In this document: positions 1-11,187 of the stretch, in pieces
How the letters are laid out: each line of letters opens with the position of its first letter
Position numbering within the stretch: the stretch's first letter is position 1
DNA from: Nepenthes gracilis
Lineage: Eukaryota > Streptophyta > Magnoliopsida > Caryophyllales > Nepenthaceae
Length of the DNA: 64,000 bases
Assembly: GCA_033239525.1 (NCBI GenBank)
Contig: BSYO01000004.1
Span: 18,576,037-18,640,036, forward strand
Direction of reading: 5' to 3'
Notes under the pieces: generated by a model
Told to the model about the DNA's origin: nothing
The model's database searches: none
What the model saw: only the letters and a program-made list of their open reading frames with translations
Position numbers and translations under genes: made by a program

Positions 1-1650
1 CGAGGAGATGGTAATAATCAGATCTCTCTCACAAATGGTAACCTTTTTAGGTAGACAAAAAGTTTGCAGGTGCCACACGTTTCGTTCTTCCTCGAGCACC
101 TCTTGTCATGGGAGTAGTGCTCGCCCTACTCTTGTGACGGACCGGATTATTCTCCATCGAATAACCTCTGTCAATAGCAACATTTTGACCCTAAGCCCAT
201 AATTAAACTATGTGCAAGGACTATACAAAAAATTGAACTCCCTTTTCTCTAAACCGGATAAATTTTTACAACCTGTTAAATAACATCCTCTTAAACCTAC
301 ACATCTATCAAAAGGCTTACACAATTACCCTATTTTAGGAATCACACCTTACACATCATCATGGCTCAAATCATCGGTAGCTACTTATAAGGTGGATCTG
401 TTACGATGACACCTAATTTTCACCAAACTCAAAACATATATATACCCGCTTTAAGCATAACTAAATCATAAAACAATAATCATAAGGAGCCACGCTTGTT
501 CCGAGTGGCCGTCCACAATCCGATCCAACTCTAAGTCTATGCTCTTTTCAGGACTAGGTCCACTAATCTCATCAAGCAAGTTTCTCCTTACTCTATCTGT
601 CGGAAGCGTTTTTGGGGACTAGAAGTGTTCTCATGGCCTCGAAAGGAAACAACATTCCTCAGATTAGCTAACAGCTCAAAGAAGTATAATCATAATCATA
701 TCTCTCTTCTTGATATTCAAGAACCGAATAGGGAGGGAATATAAGTACTCTCCATAATCAAGAAACAGGAGAGGGAATGAAAATAATTGAAGTCACTTGG
801 TTGTCCACCCGGTCATAGTTACACTTGTTTGGCCAGTGTGATTTGGAATCACTGCATTCTGCACTTCATGATTACATCTTAAACATGATTCATTTTCATT
901 ATTACATCATCTTTGAGGGATGGCCTTAGTAGTGTATATAGCTGACTTCTTCGGAGAAAACGATGATAGGAATGTGTTCGCTACATGAACTCCACGGCTC
1001 CTATTTTACCTTCTTTGTCAATGCACATTGACCCTGTTAGCATCCATGGAGACCATCATGCGTGGACTACATCTCAATATGTAATCGTCGGATTAGAACA
1101 CACCCACACCCCAAGGTCCGGGAAATCCTCATTCTTCCACAGGAGATGGTCCTAAAGATATACTCACAATATCATAACCTTCTTAGGTCACCGGAATTTG
1201 CGTGGCCACACGTATTCCTTGGGTTCACACCTCTTACGGACATGGGAGTATACTAAAGAATACTACCCATACGACTCATCCCTAGTTTCATGATTAGGTT
1301 CCCTCTTGGAGAGAGAAACCTACATTTGTGGCCGCCTACACAATCACATCTCGAAATCACCATTCCCATCACAAGATCTCCAACTTTTCATCTCATCATT
1401 AGATGTCTCCATCTAGGAGATTATATCATCACAAGCCCCAATGTGACTCCCTTCCATTCACGTACCAATGGTTTCGATATCCAATGGGACTCAATGTTAA
1501 TCACAATCGGTGGGACTCTATTTTCTTAATCCAAACAAGTCATCCAAGTTCACGAGAGAGAGCCATTAGATTCTTACCTCCGATGATCACATATCACTTT
1601 GGAGCCTCCAGCATTCCATCCTTTGCCTCATAGGACGATGGTTAGACTTT
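1..1650. repeat. Diverged AT-rich repeat with two related blocks
   Basis: No gene is recognisable. Two blocks, about 1-170 and 1138-1320, align over their length: both begin with AGGAGATGGT, share TAACCTT.TTAGGT, then a GCCACACGT.TTC string and CATGGGAGTA in the same order and spacing. Identity is roughly 60-65% by eye, so this is an old duplication with a period of about 1.14 kb, probably part of a decayed LTR element. The sequence between the blocks shows no coding signal, and the short open frames here are not supported. Confidence 0.4.
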
Positions 1651-1892
1651 TCGGAGCTTACATTTGCATTTAAACATTTAAACGTTATATTGATAACAAT
1701 TATTAAGCATAACATTATATTTCTCATTTTATTTTCTCGAAACGGTCAAATTTCCTTTTAAACACCCAATTTTTATTATTTTATATTTGGAAATTGCACA
1801 CTCCGGTAGCAAATAAGACACACACTTGAGGACACGGGATTCGTTTTGGGTTCGATATACCCTCTAATATTTAAGTTAAACTTTCTCATTCA

Positions 1893-2660
1893 TTTTCGGA
1901 TTATCCACAAAATGGGAACTATTAATATATAGATATATGTTTCGGGAGATCAAATATTCTGATTCGAGATGAGCTCAATTATATGCTCTACTAGGGAACA
2001 CATGGATTCAGGATTGAGTTCCGATGAGTCATTCCATCATTTTAAAAAGGTTTAGAATGAGAATTGAGCTTTGAAGAGTGTATTTGGCTGAGAAAGCGGC
2101 GCCGTTTAGAAGACTAAGCTCGAGCGCACTTGTGAAAGGGTCGAACTTTGATCGGGAGGATTGAGTTTCAATTGGACGTCCTCGATTGGGGAATACACTT
2201 GAGATGAAGATTTGAGCTTGGGTGTGCTCATTTAACTTAGAGATGGAGGGTTGAAGTTGCAAAGTTCCCATTGGTTTTCGGATTATCCACAATAGAGGAA
2301 CTATTAAGGCTCCCGATGCCACTTAGTTGGGTCAAAACTTAGGGATGGAGGACCGTTTCAATATATGCGCACAATTGGAACACACTTTGATTCACATTTG
2401 AGCTCCGATCGCTCCATCATTTTACAAAGGTGAGAATGAGTTCAATTACCACACTTGGCTAAGGAGCTCGGGTGATGGAGGATTGAGCTCGAGAGGCTCG
2501 GACTAGGGAGCGTCTTTGAGATGGAGGATTAAACCCGCGATAATATATATGTATCATTGGGACGTGGGATTCACATTAGGGGAAGGCCTTATTCGGAGGA
2601 AACTTTGGAATCCCCAGGTGTGTGTTCTCTTTGCTGTCTCTCTTTCTCTCATTTCAAATT
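1893..2660. repeat. Degenerate tandem repeat, ~381-bp period
   Basis: The 18-base string TTTTCGGATTATCCACAA occurs exactly at 1893-1910 and 2275-2292. CCATCATTTTA(A/C)AAAGG recurs at about 2034 and 2414, and GATTCA..(A)TTGAG(T/C)TCCGAT recurs with the same spacing. The second unit is shortened and a third partial unit may start near 2560. The strings resemble decayed LTR sequence. The minus-strand open frame across 2029-2322 is a by-product of the repeat. Confidence 0.55.
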
Positions 2661-3042
2661 TTTTGATCATCTAAAAGCCCCTTCTCTCTCCCCTCTCTCT
2701 TCTCCCTCTCCCTTGGAAAGGGTGGTATTTATAGAAAGACCGAGTGAAAATACATAAAATATCGAAAGAGAACGATTGCGTGGGTTTGAGAACACTAATG
2801 GAGACCATTTCCTACTTCATTGGCACTTTTGTACACTTTTCTCGAGCGGATGGGACTCGATGGTACGATCACCCTTCTTCTCTCTCTAAGTTGGGCTCTC
2901 TCTCTCTCAATTGTTGGGCACTAGAAAAATGGGAGAGAGAGAAGAGCGATCTTTGTGGCCCGTACCCTCGCTTACCGCTCGAGAGGTGCATCGGCAGCCA
3001 GGGCTACGAGAACCTTTTTCTTCCTTGAGCCACTTCTCGGCG
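2661..3042. other. CT-rich stretch with TATA-like motif
   Basis: A pyrimidine-rich run (CTCTCT repeats) is followed by TATTTATA at 2726-2733 and a mixed 300-base stretch ending at the start of the 2.26-kb duplication. The layout (CT-rich tract, TATA-like box, short leader) resembles an LTR promoter, but I found no partner LTR and no coding sequence. The open frame 2744-3028 has no recognisable similarity. Confidence 0.25.
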
Positions 3043-4399
3043 CTTCCTTGCAAGCCAGATCTTGGGCCAATCCATGAGCTATAGGACCATCAAATCCATA
3101 TAATTTTATTATAAATAATGACCCGTAAATGCAACCCAATCTTTCACATCCTTGTCCTTTGGTTTTATTATATCATCTTAATAAGTTATTATAATCAAAG
3201 ATGAAAACCCAAATCTTATTCACAAAATAACATTATAATAAATGTAATAACGTTTTCAAATTGTCGATTCAAAACAAGATTTTTGGCCAAAATGGATGGT
3301 TCAAATATCTCCTCTTATCCTCTTTTTCACCATGATACACCCGCTACCAAGAAATAAACTGTGTATTAAATGACCTAAATTTGAAACAAGCTATTTATAA
3401 CCCATTTAGGCCGCTTAAATAGTGAACTCACGATCATTTAGCATATACCCACCGAAAATTTGTTCTAGATGAATGCTCAAACTGTTATTGCGTGGAAACT
3501 TTGCCTCACAGGTTCACTCAAGTGAAAGACCTTCTAAGGAGGTTGTCTTGCTATTTCATATTCATGTCAAGTTTGAAGTCAGGGTAAATTCTAGTAGCCA
3601 CACATTGTTTCAAAAAATTAAGTAAAAGAAATATTGAATATTTATAATGAATATGAGACTTGAAAAAAAGTAACATATCCCAACAATAATATCAAATTTC
3701 TCAATAGCCACAAATGAGGAGTCAGAGCAATTTCATGGATTGGGGACCCTTGCCCATGTTCTCTATTCCACTATCCTCAAATGACATCATTTTAATAGAG
3801 GAAACTTGTTTAGAACGTATGTGATAAAACTCAGGCAGATTTTTTATGGTGATTTTTTTTCAAAATCTTTAACTCTTTTAATTTTTATTTTTTTAAAAAA
3901 ACTATTAACATTAGGCCAAACCCTCGTGCTCTCTTGCCTCTGATATATAAATGATATGAATTGTAAGACTTCTAAATTGACACTGCAACAGTTGTCTTTT
4001 CTCTTATTTAAGGAGTACATATTTTCGAAGAATAAAGGAGGGAAGAGACAACAGCAGAATCTTGCAACCTAATTGAAAGAACCTGTGGCTTCAGCAGTGA
4101 AAGTAAAAAACAAGCCATATGTCTCTTTCGCTTTAAAAACAAGTAAGGGAAGGAAGCATCAATTGCAGTGCAGAAGTTGGTGAGCCGCTCACTAGTCCCA
4201 TTCAATGTAATTTGAATATGTAGTGGTCTCTCAGCCAATGAAACAGGCTGCCAACTGCCCATTGAGGATTGGGATATCTATTAAAGGAGCAACCCGGAGC
4301 ACGGGCGTTTCAAATCGTGAAATCTGGAGTATATCAGATGTAAATAGCGTTATTTGAAAATTATGCAGAGTCAGTTTCATTTGTTTTAACTTGTCACAT

Positions 4400-4593
4400 C
4401 CAAATCACAATGGAATAGCTTCAACATTGCGATGAGGTTCACCATTGTTTCCAAAGCGTGAAACTAAGCCATCAGAACATGGCTTAAGCGGTGGAGCCAA
4501 CAAATTAATCTGAGAAGAAATACTGGCATCCAAGACTCTGGTTGTTGCTTCCGCTGCACTGTCTATCGTACTATTCAGGTCCTAAATTGTTCC
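4400..4593 (-). other. Strongly conserved open block in the duplication, copy 1
   Basis: On the minus strand, 4593 to about 4400 reads without a stop in one frame (for example ..TTRVLDASISSQINLLAPP..). About 110 bases at 4480-4593 are nearly identical to 6791-6904 in the second copy, although neighbouring sequence is much more diverged. This could be an exon remnant of a captured gene or part of a retroelement internal region. I do not recognise the peptide and assign no function. Confidence 0.3.
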
Positions 4594-4793
4594 CAAATTC
4601 ACTTCTTATCGTTTATGCATTACCTTCTATGCAACCAAAGTGCTACTTCATTACTGCTGACACTCCACATCATGAACATGAGACGCTGGTGTTATCTACT
4701 GCATGAAACATAGAAATACTGCAAATTTGTGGGCGGGGAAACTAGTTGTGGGTGAAGCTTCTGGCCTTAACGCATCAAAAGGAGTGTAAAATG

Positions 4794-5305
4794 TGTTGGG
4801 ATTCAGCCAAAATATGTACAGCTAGCACAACGGAATAAACCTAAAACTTCCATCATAAGTCAATCACCAAATACTTGAGTACAAGGAAAACAACATTGCA
4901 CAATAATTTTTGACATGAAAAACCATTTCAAATCAAGAAAAAATTATATGACAAATTCTAAATATATCAATTATAAAAATAGTATCAATTATAAAGTAAT
5001 CCGCTTTGAGAGCTATTCACTATAACTCGAGTGAGAAATTGTCAAATTTAATCTCCAACACACCAAACAACCCACAACAGAAAAAAAATATGATGAGAAC
5101 ATGAGTAATCAAACAATAATCGCCTTAAAAATATATTAGAATAACATATCCAATTTAAACGAAGAACAAAACCCGAGTTGGATCTTAACCAGATGTGAAC
5201 CTTTTTTATTTTTCTCTTTTCTCCATTATCTCTCTTGTACGATGCTCCTTGTATCAAAATCACTTTTAAAGTTGTTGAGTTACTCACATTACTCACATAG
5301 TTTCT
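4794..5305. repeat. Copia-LTR-like segment (family C, copy i)
   Basis: It begins TGTTGGGATTCAGCC and contains AAACCATTTCAAATCAAGAAAAAAT, matching the position of the AAACCCTTATCAATCAAGGAAAAAA string in the LTR of the intact Copia element at 22168. It then has a CCGAGTTGGATCTTAACC.GATGTGAACC block and TCTCTTTTCTCCATT..CTCTC. Related copies occur at about 7121-7600, 8880-9480 and 12970-13350. I interpret it as an old Copia LTR, about half a kilobase long. Confidence 0.45.
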
Positions 5306-7600
5306 CTTCCTTGCAAGCCAGATCTTAGGCCAATCCATGAGCTATAGGACCCATTTAAATGATTAATTATAATTTCTAAAATCTAAAATTTTAAATAATT
5401 TTAAACAAATAATACTAAGTCCCAAAATTTGGGTATGATAAACCAAAATATACATAACAAAAATTAAAATTAAATAGAATTACTGTAAAATATCTAATAT
5501 AATTAATGTAATAACATACTCAAATATGTCGAAGGTCAAAACAAGAATTGGAGCCAAAATAGATGGCAAATATCTCCACCTTCCAAATCATTACTATGGG
5601 GCCTATAAGAAATAAATTTCCATATTACAATCAATCAATTGTCAATTTAAACCATGATAGAACCAAATAACCCATTTAGGCCGCTTAAGTAGTCAACTCA
5701 CGATTATCTAGCAGATACCCACCGAAAATCTGTTCTAGATGAATGCTCAAACTGTTATTGCATGGAAACTTTGCCTCACAGGTTCACTCAAGTGAAAGAC
5801 ACGCGGAGGCCTTGCCTCTCATATTCACTCAAGTGAACGTCACGTAAATTCTAGTAGCCACACATTGTTTCAAAAAATCCAGATCCAAAAGAAAAATCTA
5901 ATATTTATAATGAAATGAAATATAAAAACAAATGTCCAAATTTTCCCAAAATAATATCAAATTTCTCAATATATATACAAATGAGGAGTCAGAGCAATTT
6001 CAAAATTGGGGACCCGAGTTGCCCGTGTTCTCTATTCCAATATCCTCAAATGACATCATTTTAATAGATGATCCAACTTGTTTAGAACGTATGTGATAAA
6101 ACTCAGGCAGATTTTTTCCAAGTGGTTTTTTTCAAAATCTATAATCAAAATCATTTTTATTTTTTATAGAAAGACTATTAACATTAGGCAAAAATCTCGT
6201 GCTCAAATGCCTCCAAAAATCCATATCCAAATCAAAATCTAATACCAATTACTTCAAAATTGAAACTGCAACAGTTTTGAGTTCTCTTATTTAAAGACTA
6301 TATTTTCGAAGAATAGAGGAGGAAGAGACAATAATCCCGAATCTTGCAAAATTCAATTGAAAGATAAGGTTGCTTCAGCAGTTTTAAAGTAAAAAAACAA
6401 GCCATTCTCTTTCGCTTTAAAAACAAGTTAGGGAAGTCCGCATCAATTGCAGTGCAAATCAAATTGTCCAAATGGGAAGGGTCCCATTCAATGTAATTTG
6501 AATCTGCAAGGGATTTCAGCCAACAAAATAATCTCCCAACTGCCCATTGAGGATTCCAATATAAATCTAAATAAAGGAGCAACCCGGACACGGGCGTTTC
6601 AAATCGTGAAATCAAAGTTTATGCTCTTTTTTATACAAATATATTAATTTAAAATTATACAATGTCAATAAATTATTTGACTTTAGGAAAAATATCAAAT
6701 TCTCAAAATCACAAAACCTGGAATAACCCCAAAACATTGCGATGAGGTTCACATTGATTCCAAATAAATAAACTAAGCCATCAGAACATGGCATAAGCGG
6801 TGGAGCCAACAAATTAATCTGAGAAGAAATACTGGCATCCAAGACTCTGGTTGTTGCTTCCGCTGCACTGTCTATCGTACTATTCAGGTCCTAAATTGTT
6901 CCCACCCTCTCCCTTATCGTTTATGCATTACTCCCCTTTCTCTCCTATGCATGGCCAAAGTGCTACTTCATTACTGCTGACCTCCATCATCATAGCATGA
7001 GACGCTGGTGTTATCTACTGCATGAACATAGAAATACTGCAAATTTGTCTCTCACTGCAGGGAAACTAGTTGTGGGTGAAACCTTCTGGCCTTAACGCAT
7101 CCAAAGGAGCCATCAAAATGTGTTGGGATTCAGCAAAAATATGTAAGCCAACGCTGTCGCGACAAAGCCGTTGGCCTCCTCGATGGTTTCTCTTCGGAAT
7201 AAACCACCACCTCCATCATTTCAATCACCTAAACCACCGCCACAAGGAAAACAACATTGCCACCAATTTTGACAAGGAAAATCATTTCAAACCAAGAAAA
7301 AATTTAGGATAAATTCCTTATATCAATTAAAAATGGTGCCCGATTTCCAGTAATCTCTCTCCTTGATCATCCTTATCTCCTGAGAAATTGTTTTTCTTAA
7401 TTTTTTTTTTCATCATTATCCATCTTTATTATTATTATAAATATAATATTATATTATTATTATATCAAACATTATATATATTTTTCATTTTAGTTTTTAG
7501 AATTACAAAATCCAAATCGATATTCGAACAAAACCCGAGTTGGATCTGCCAGACGTGAACCTTTTATCAATTTAAATTTCACAATATCTAATTAATTTTT
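5306..7600. repeat. 2.3-kb direct duplication, copy 2
   Basis: Second copy of the unit at 3043-5305, directly abutting it. Offset is 2263 at the start and 2327 at the TGTTGGG position (7121), so copy 2 has gained about 64 bases. In several places it reads something unrelated over 10-30 bases while the flanks are identical (for example 6903-6950 against 4592-4625). The open frames 6298-6615, 6447-6647 and 6612-6842 are shadows of non-coding repeat. Confidence 0.75.
6738..6904 (-). other. Strongly conserved open block in the duplication, copy 2
   Basis: Counterpart of 4400-4593. The reading (..MDASISSQINLLAPPL..) is retained through about 6790-6842, then diverges where copy 1 and copy 2 stop aligning. 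No function is recognised. Confidence 0.3.
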
Positions 7601-7680
7601 GTCATGCCCAAAATACTCAAAATCACAATTGATATTAAATTGGTCCAAATAAAATCCGGGATATTACACACTAACCCTAA
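7121..7680. repeat. Copia-LTR-like segment (family C, copy ii)
   Basis: It starts TGTTGGGATTCAGC exactly as copy i does and retains AAATCATTTCAAACCAAGAAAAAAT and the CCCGAGTTGGATCTG.CAGACGTGAACC block near 7530-7563. A TTATTATTATTATAAAT-rich stretch interrupts it (7415-7490). The right side runs into GGGATATTACA (about 7662-7672), typical of the end of an LTR from another family, so the copy is truncated or overwritten. Confidence 0.4.
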
Positions 7681-8700
7681 AATTGCATCAGACACAATTT
7701 TATAATAGTATTGGTATACGTGAGCTCTTTATATGCAATAGGTATGATCCCCCCTGTAGACAATCCTTACTCATGAACTTCAAGTGCTAGTTCCATTGGA
7801 ATTAGCACACAAGAATCCCTTCAACGTATATTAGGTGTGCCCATTCTATCCCAAAAGCGCACAACCATCTTATATGTGCATACTAGACACACATACCACA
7901 TATTTACTAGAAATTCCTTTTATTCTACAGCTTCTTGAACAAATCTTATGCAAAATTCGCACAAACTTCTTGCAAGCTCCATCGCTTGACCAACTCTCAG
8001 CCAACATCATACGAACATTGAGTGAAACTCTAGTGTCTTTCATCGACAATTGATTAATTCTCAACCGACCTTTGCTCGATTTTAGTGTGACCTGTAATAA
8101 TTATTACCGCTCAGCTGACCCTCAACCAATAATTGGTTAACCTTTGTAGAAACATTACTCAACCCTTTAGCATCCTTTTCAAATGATCCTCAATCGATCA
8201 TTGGCCGACCTTCATACAATTTTCATGTGACCCTTGTTTGATATTTTCACTTGAATGTTCCATGCGTGAACATCACATGTCGTTTAGATGTCATATCCAT
8301 TTATTATGGTACCTACAAGAAAATGTCTTAAAATGTAACAAAATGCTTGCGGGCCATTAACATCATATATAACTTAACTCATTATCCAAGGACATATAAC
8401 AAAAAGATAGCCTTAAAAATAAAGCAACTCAAAGTGCAACAAAGCAAAATCACAATACAAAGAAGAACAATCTAATATCAAATTGAATTCAAATGTCATA
8501 AATTGAATGAAACAAAGAGTTAATGCAAAAAGTGCCTCATTGATGTAATCAATACTTTGTCTAAGTTAATCAACTTAAGAGGCGACTCAACCCTAAAACT
8601 ATTAAAGAGGGCATGAGAAATAATACTGAAACTATCAAATGAACTCTCGCATATTTGAACCAATGTCTAATGATATCCTAGCAGCGCCAAAACGGAAGGT
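7681..8700. other. No gene seen; CAACCGACC-type short repeats
   Basis: No coding region. Between 8050 and 8240 there are three imperfect copies of a CTCAA(C/T)CGA(C/T).. / TTGG(C/T)(T/C)(A/G)ACC motif and two of ATTTT.(A/C)(G/A)TGTGACC, with a spacing of about 140 bases. Repeated GGTCAAC-type strings are also present in the LTR of the intact Copia element, so this may be another decayed Copia LTR. The remainder is featureless AT-rich DNA. Confidence 0.3.
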
Positions 8701-8879
8701 TAGTGTGTTAAATTATACCCTATGAAGGGAGCAAACAGTACTAGTCTCATCCATGGATTATGGGCATGCAAGGATTTAAAACACGCACACCACCCATGTA
8801 GTGAAATAACCAATATCCCTATTCTATTATTAACTACAATCTCCGATATGAATACAAGGAACTATAGTATTCATCAAGT

Positions 8880-9480
8880 ATATAAGTTGTACAATAATAT
8901 TTAATATGAAATATTCTTTTCAACCAAGAAAAAATCACAGGATAAAATTTGAGTAAATTCACTATAAAATGCATTATTACAAACAATCATATCCGAAAAT
9001 CCTTCATAATAATTTGCATGAATAACTGATTGAATGTAACCTTTAATATATCTAATAACCCATAAGAGAAACAAATATAATAAGAAAATGAATAATCAAT
9101 TGATAATATATCTTATAGCTAAAGTTAGAATAATATATCCGAATTTGATAAATGATGAAATTTGAATTGAACCTTAATCGGATGTTGAAAATATTATTTT
9201 TATCTCTTTTCTCCATTCTCTTTCTTTTTATAGTGCTCCTTTGTGATAAATGCTCTCAAATTCTTGCTCTAAAATCACAACAAAACACTTTATACTAGTT
9301 CCAATGCATGTGCATCCCAAATGTGCATATAAGGGGTAAGTAGTAGCAATAAGTTGCTTATGTGCACATCAGGGATAAAGTATCTTGAAAAATCACTAGA
9401 AAAGGTGCAAGAGTTCCCCTTAAGTACACCAAAACTCCTTTGCTCAAAATATAACAAACTTCTCCTCATCATCTTGTGGG
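8880..9480. repeat. Copia-LTR-like segment (family C, copy iii)
   Basis: It shares CAACCAAGAAAAAATCACAGGA with the Copia LTR leader region, TAACCCATAAGAGAAACAAATATAATAAGAAAATGA with copy i, and GAACCTTAATCGGATGTTGAAAATATTATTTTT plus TCTCTTTTCTCCATTCTCT with copies i and iv. Its right half (..AGTAGTAGCAATAA.., AAAATCACTAGAAAAGGTGCA.., TTTGCTCAAAATA) aligns with 13127-13325. Being left of the minus-strand Copia remnants at 9.85-10.8 kb, it would be that element's 3' LTR. Confidence 0.45.
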
Positions 9481-9849
9481 GGACCCCTCACTTCTATGGT
9501 GATCATCATGTCTTATCATTTGACAACTTTTTCTTCAAAAGAACCCCAACATAAGCCTCCATGGAGACCTCGACATCAGCCTCTACAAGTATGAATATCA
9601 CCATCTTCCACTACATTGATATACTTATAGTATTATCACTCTCATTCAGCATCTTTACATTGGTAGGTTCACTCTTCTTGGCACTTCACCTTGGCCTCCT
9701 TTTACTATCTTGACTAAGCCTCCTACCAATTAGCTTATTGTAGCTTTTAAAAATTGAAACTTCTATTAAATATTGACTTGAATACTTGCTTTTTCTTTCC
9801 ACAATCGAGAAATGTTTGATGAATTTTCATTAACCTTTACCAAATGTCA

Positions 9850-10140
9850 TGCAAAAATTCTCCTTGTCAAACTTGTCGGTTGGAATCAAATTCAATCGAA
9901 CATCTAATACAAATCATGTCCTTCGCTACTCAAGTTTTGTTCCTTTGCTTGTCCGCAAGCAAATGTCCTTGATATTAACAACCCTTGATGAGCTCCCATT
10001 TTTCATCTTGAGCACCCCTGCAATCTCCTAACATATAGGAGGTGAAAAAGGATATTCTTGATATCCATAGAATGATGAATCCACTATCCATCACTTAACT
10101 CATCTCTTAGGTCGTGAAACTCAACGTCTCCACTAGGTTA
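9850..10140 (-). pseudogene. Decayed Copia protease/pre-integrase region
   Basis: Read on the minus strand, pieces in shifting frames match the stretch just after the Copia protease: a DVRLNLIPT..FDKENF..TFGKG segment (compare VPDIRLNVISAGRLDDEGYCN in the intact element at about 25.8 kb) preceded by a KMKNGSS..VV-like piece. Several frameshifts separate them and no active-site D-S-G is left. It belongs with the gag remnant immediately to the right. The family call rests on these short motifs only. Confidence 0.45.
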
Positions 10141-10224
10141 ACAATCAAAAAGTCATTGTAGGTACTATAGAGGCTTGATCATTATCGTTATAGTCTCTCA
10201 TCTTTCGCTGCTCCCACCTCCCAC

Positions 10225-10784
10225 TTTCTTTTATTTTCATTTGAAACAATTTTATTTCATGTGACATTTCTTGATGTAATGATACCACTCAATATCCTTG
10301 AGCTTGAACCAGCCATTTTTATCTTTTACTTACTACTTCTATTCTTTTTTTCTATGTTCGTGACCACTAGTAGACACAAAGATATACAACTCTCTTGAAA
10401 TATCATTATTTCTTTTTTCACTTAAATGCATTCATAAGCAAAAATACAATGATCTCATTAAGATTGAACTTGTCTTTTTTGAATGATATCATCATACAAT
10501 ATAATCATACAAGGTCAATAACGAAGTTAATAACACCAAAGCCTTGTCTTCCTTATTAATAATGTAGACATTTGTATTGCAATTTGATTAAATTCATCTG
10601 AGTATTTCTTAAAACTTTCCTTTTTCAACGATTGAAGCCATAGAATTTTTCTTTCACATGAAACCTCATCGTAAATGACTTGCACTTGTGTTGATCCTAT
10701 AACTTTATCTAGACCTCTAGTAGATTTAACGAACCAATGACTTCCTAAAAAGTATTGCTTATAATATATAAGTTGATTATGCAA
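10225..10784 (-). pseudogene. Decayed Copia gag
   Basis: The minus-strand open frame 10527-10784 includes LKKESFKKYSDEFNQIAIQM, the pattern of the Copia gag segment in which a helix with K(E/G)xS(V/F)xxxxDEFN precedes a hydrophobic stretch; the intact element has SFEKHLDEFNRILTQM. Downstream, at about 10,270-10,330 on the same strand, WYHYIKKCHMK resembles a ruined zinc knuckle (C.xCxKxGHxKKxC). No intact start and many stops. Structural capsid-type role in the parent element; not functional here. Confidence 0.5.
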
Positions 10785-11187
10785 TTAACCGAATCTCTTA
10801 TATCTTGCAACTGCTTATCCTTCAGTTTCCCTTATATGTCATCCTTTCTTTGTGTTTTTATTATTTTTTCGTGAGTCAAAATATTTATCATTCTTTCTTA
10901 CAAAAGAATAAAATTATTTTATCAATTTGTTTCTCAATATATAATGGAAGGCTCTTCGACATTGACACACAGCTAAATGTAGTTTTTATAATAAAAAGCC
11001 TACTCTTAGATATTATTTGTTGCAACTCAAAATACGTACACTACTACTATAGCAAAACAAACTCTAAATCTCTCGTTAATTGTCAACCATCAATGTTTCA
11101 TGTAATACTTAGCCAAAACACAAGATCCAAAATTGCTACACATGTTAGTGGCTCTGCATACTGACTACGATATGATGTCAATTCATA
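10785..11187. other. No gene seen
   Basis: AT-rich sequence between the Copia gag remnant and a chromovirus-like LTR. A 119-residue plus-strand open frame (10805-11164) is rich in F, Y, I and S, as expected from AT-rich DNA read by chance. It has no motif and no supporting neighbour. I see no feature. Confidence 0.3.

Larger units (their letters stand above)
3043..5305. repeat. 2.26-kb direct duplication, copy 1
   Basis: It starts with CTTCCTTGCAAGCCAGATCTT, repeated at 5306. The order of conserved blocks is the same in both copies: a GTTCACTCAAGTGAA palindrome region, the AATGACATCATTTTAATAGA block, an AAAGGAGCAACCCGGA block, a block at about 4480-4593, and an ACTAGTTGTGGGTGAAG block followed by TGTTGGGATTCAGC. 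Blocks of near-perfect identity alternate with short stretches that do not align at all. It ends with a Copia-LTR-like segment from 4794. No intact gene lies inside. Confidence 0.75.
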
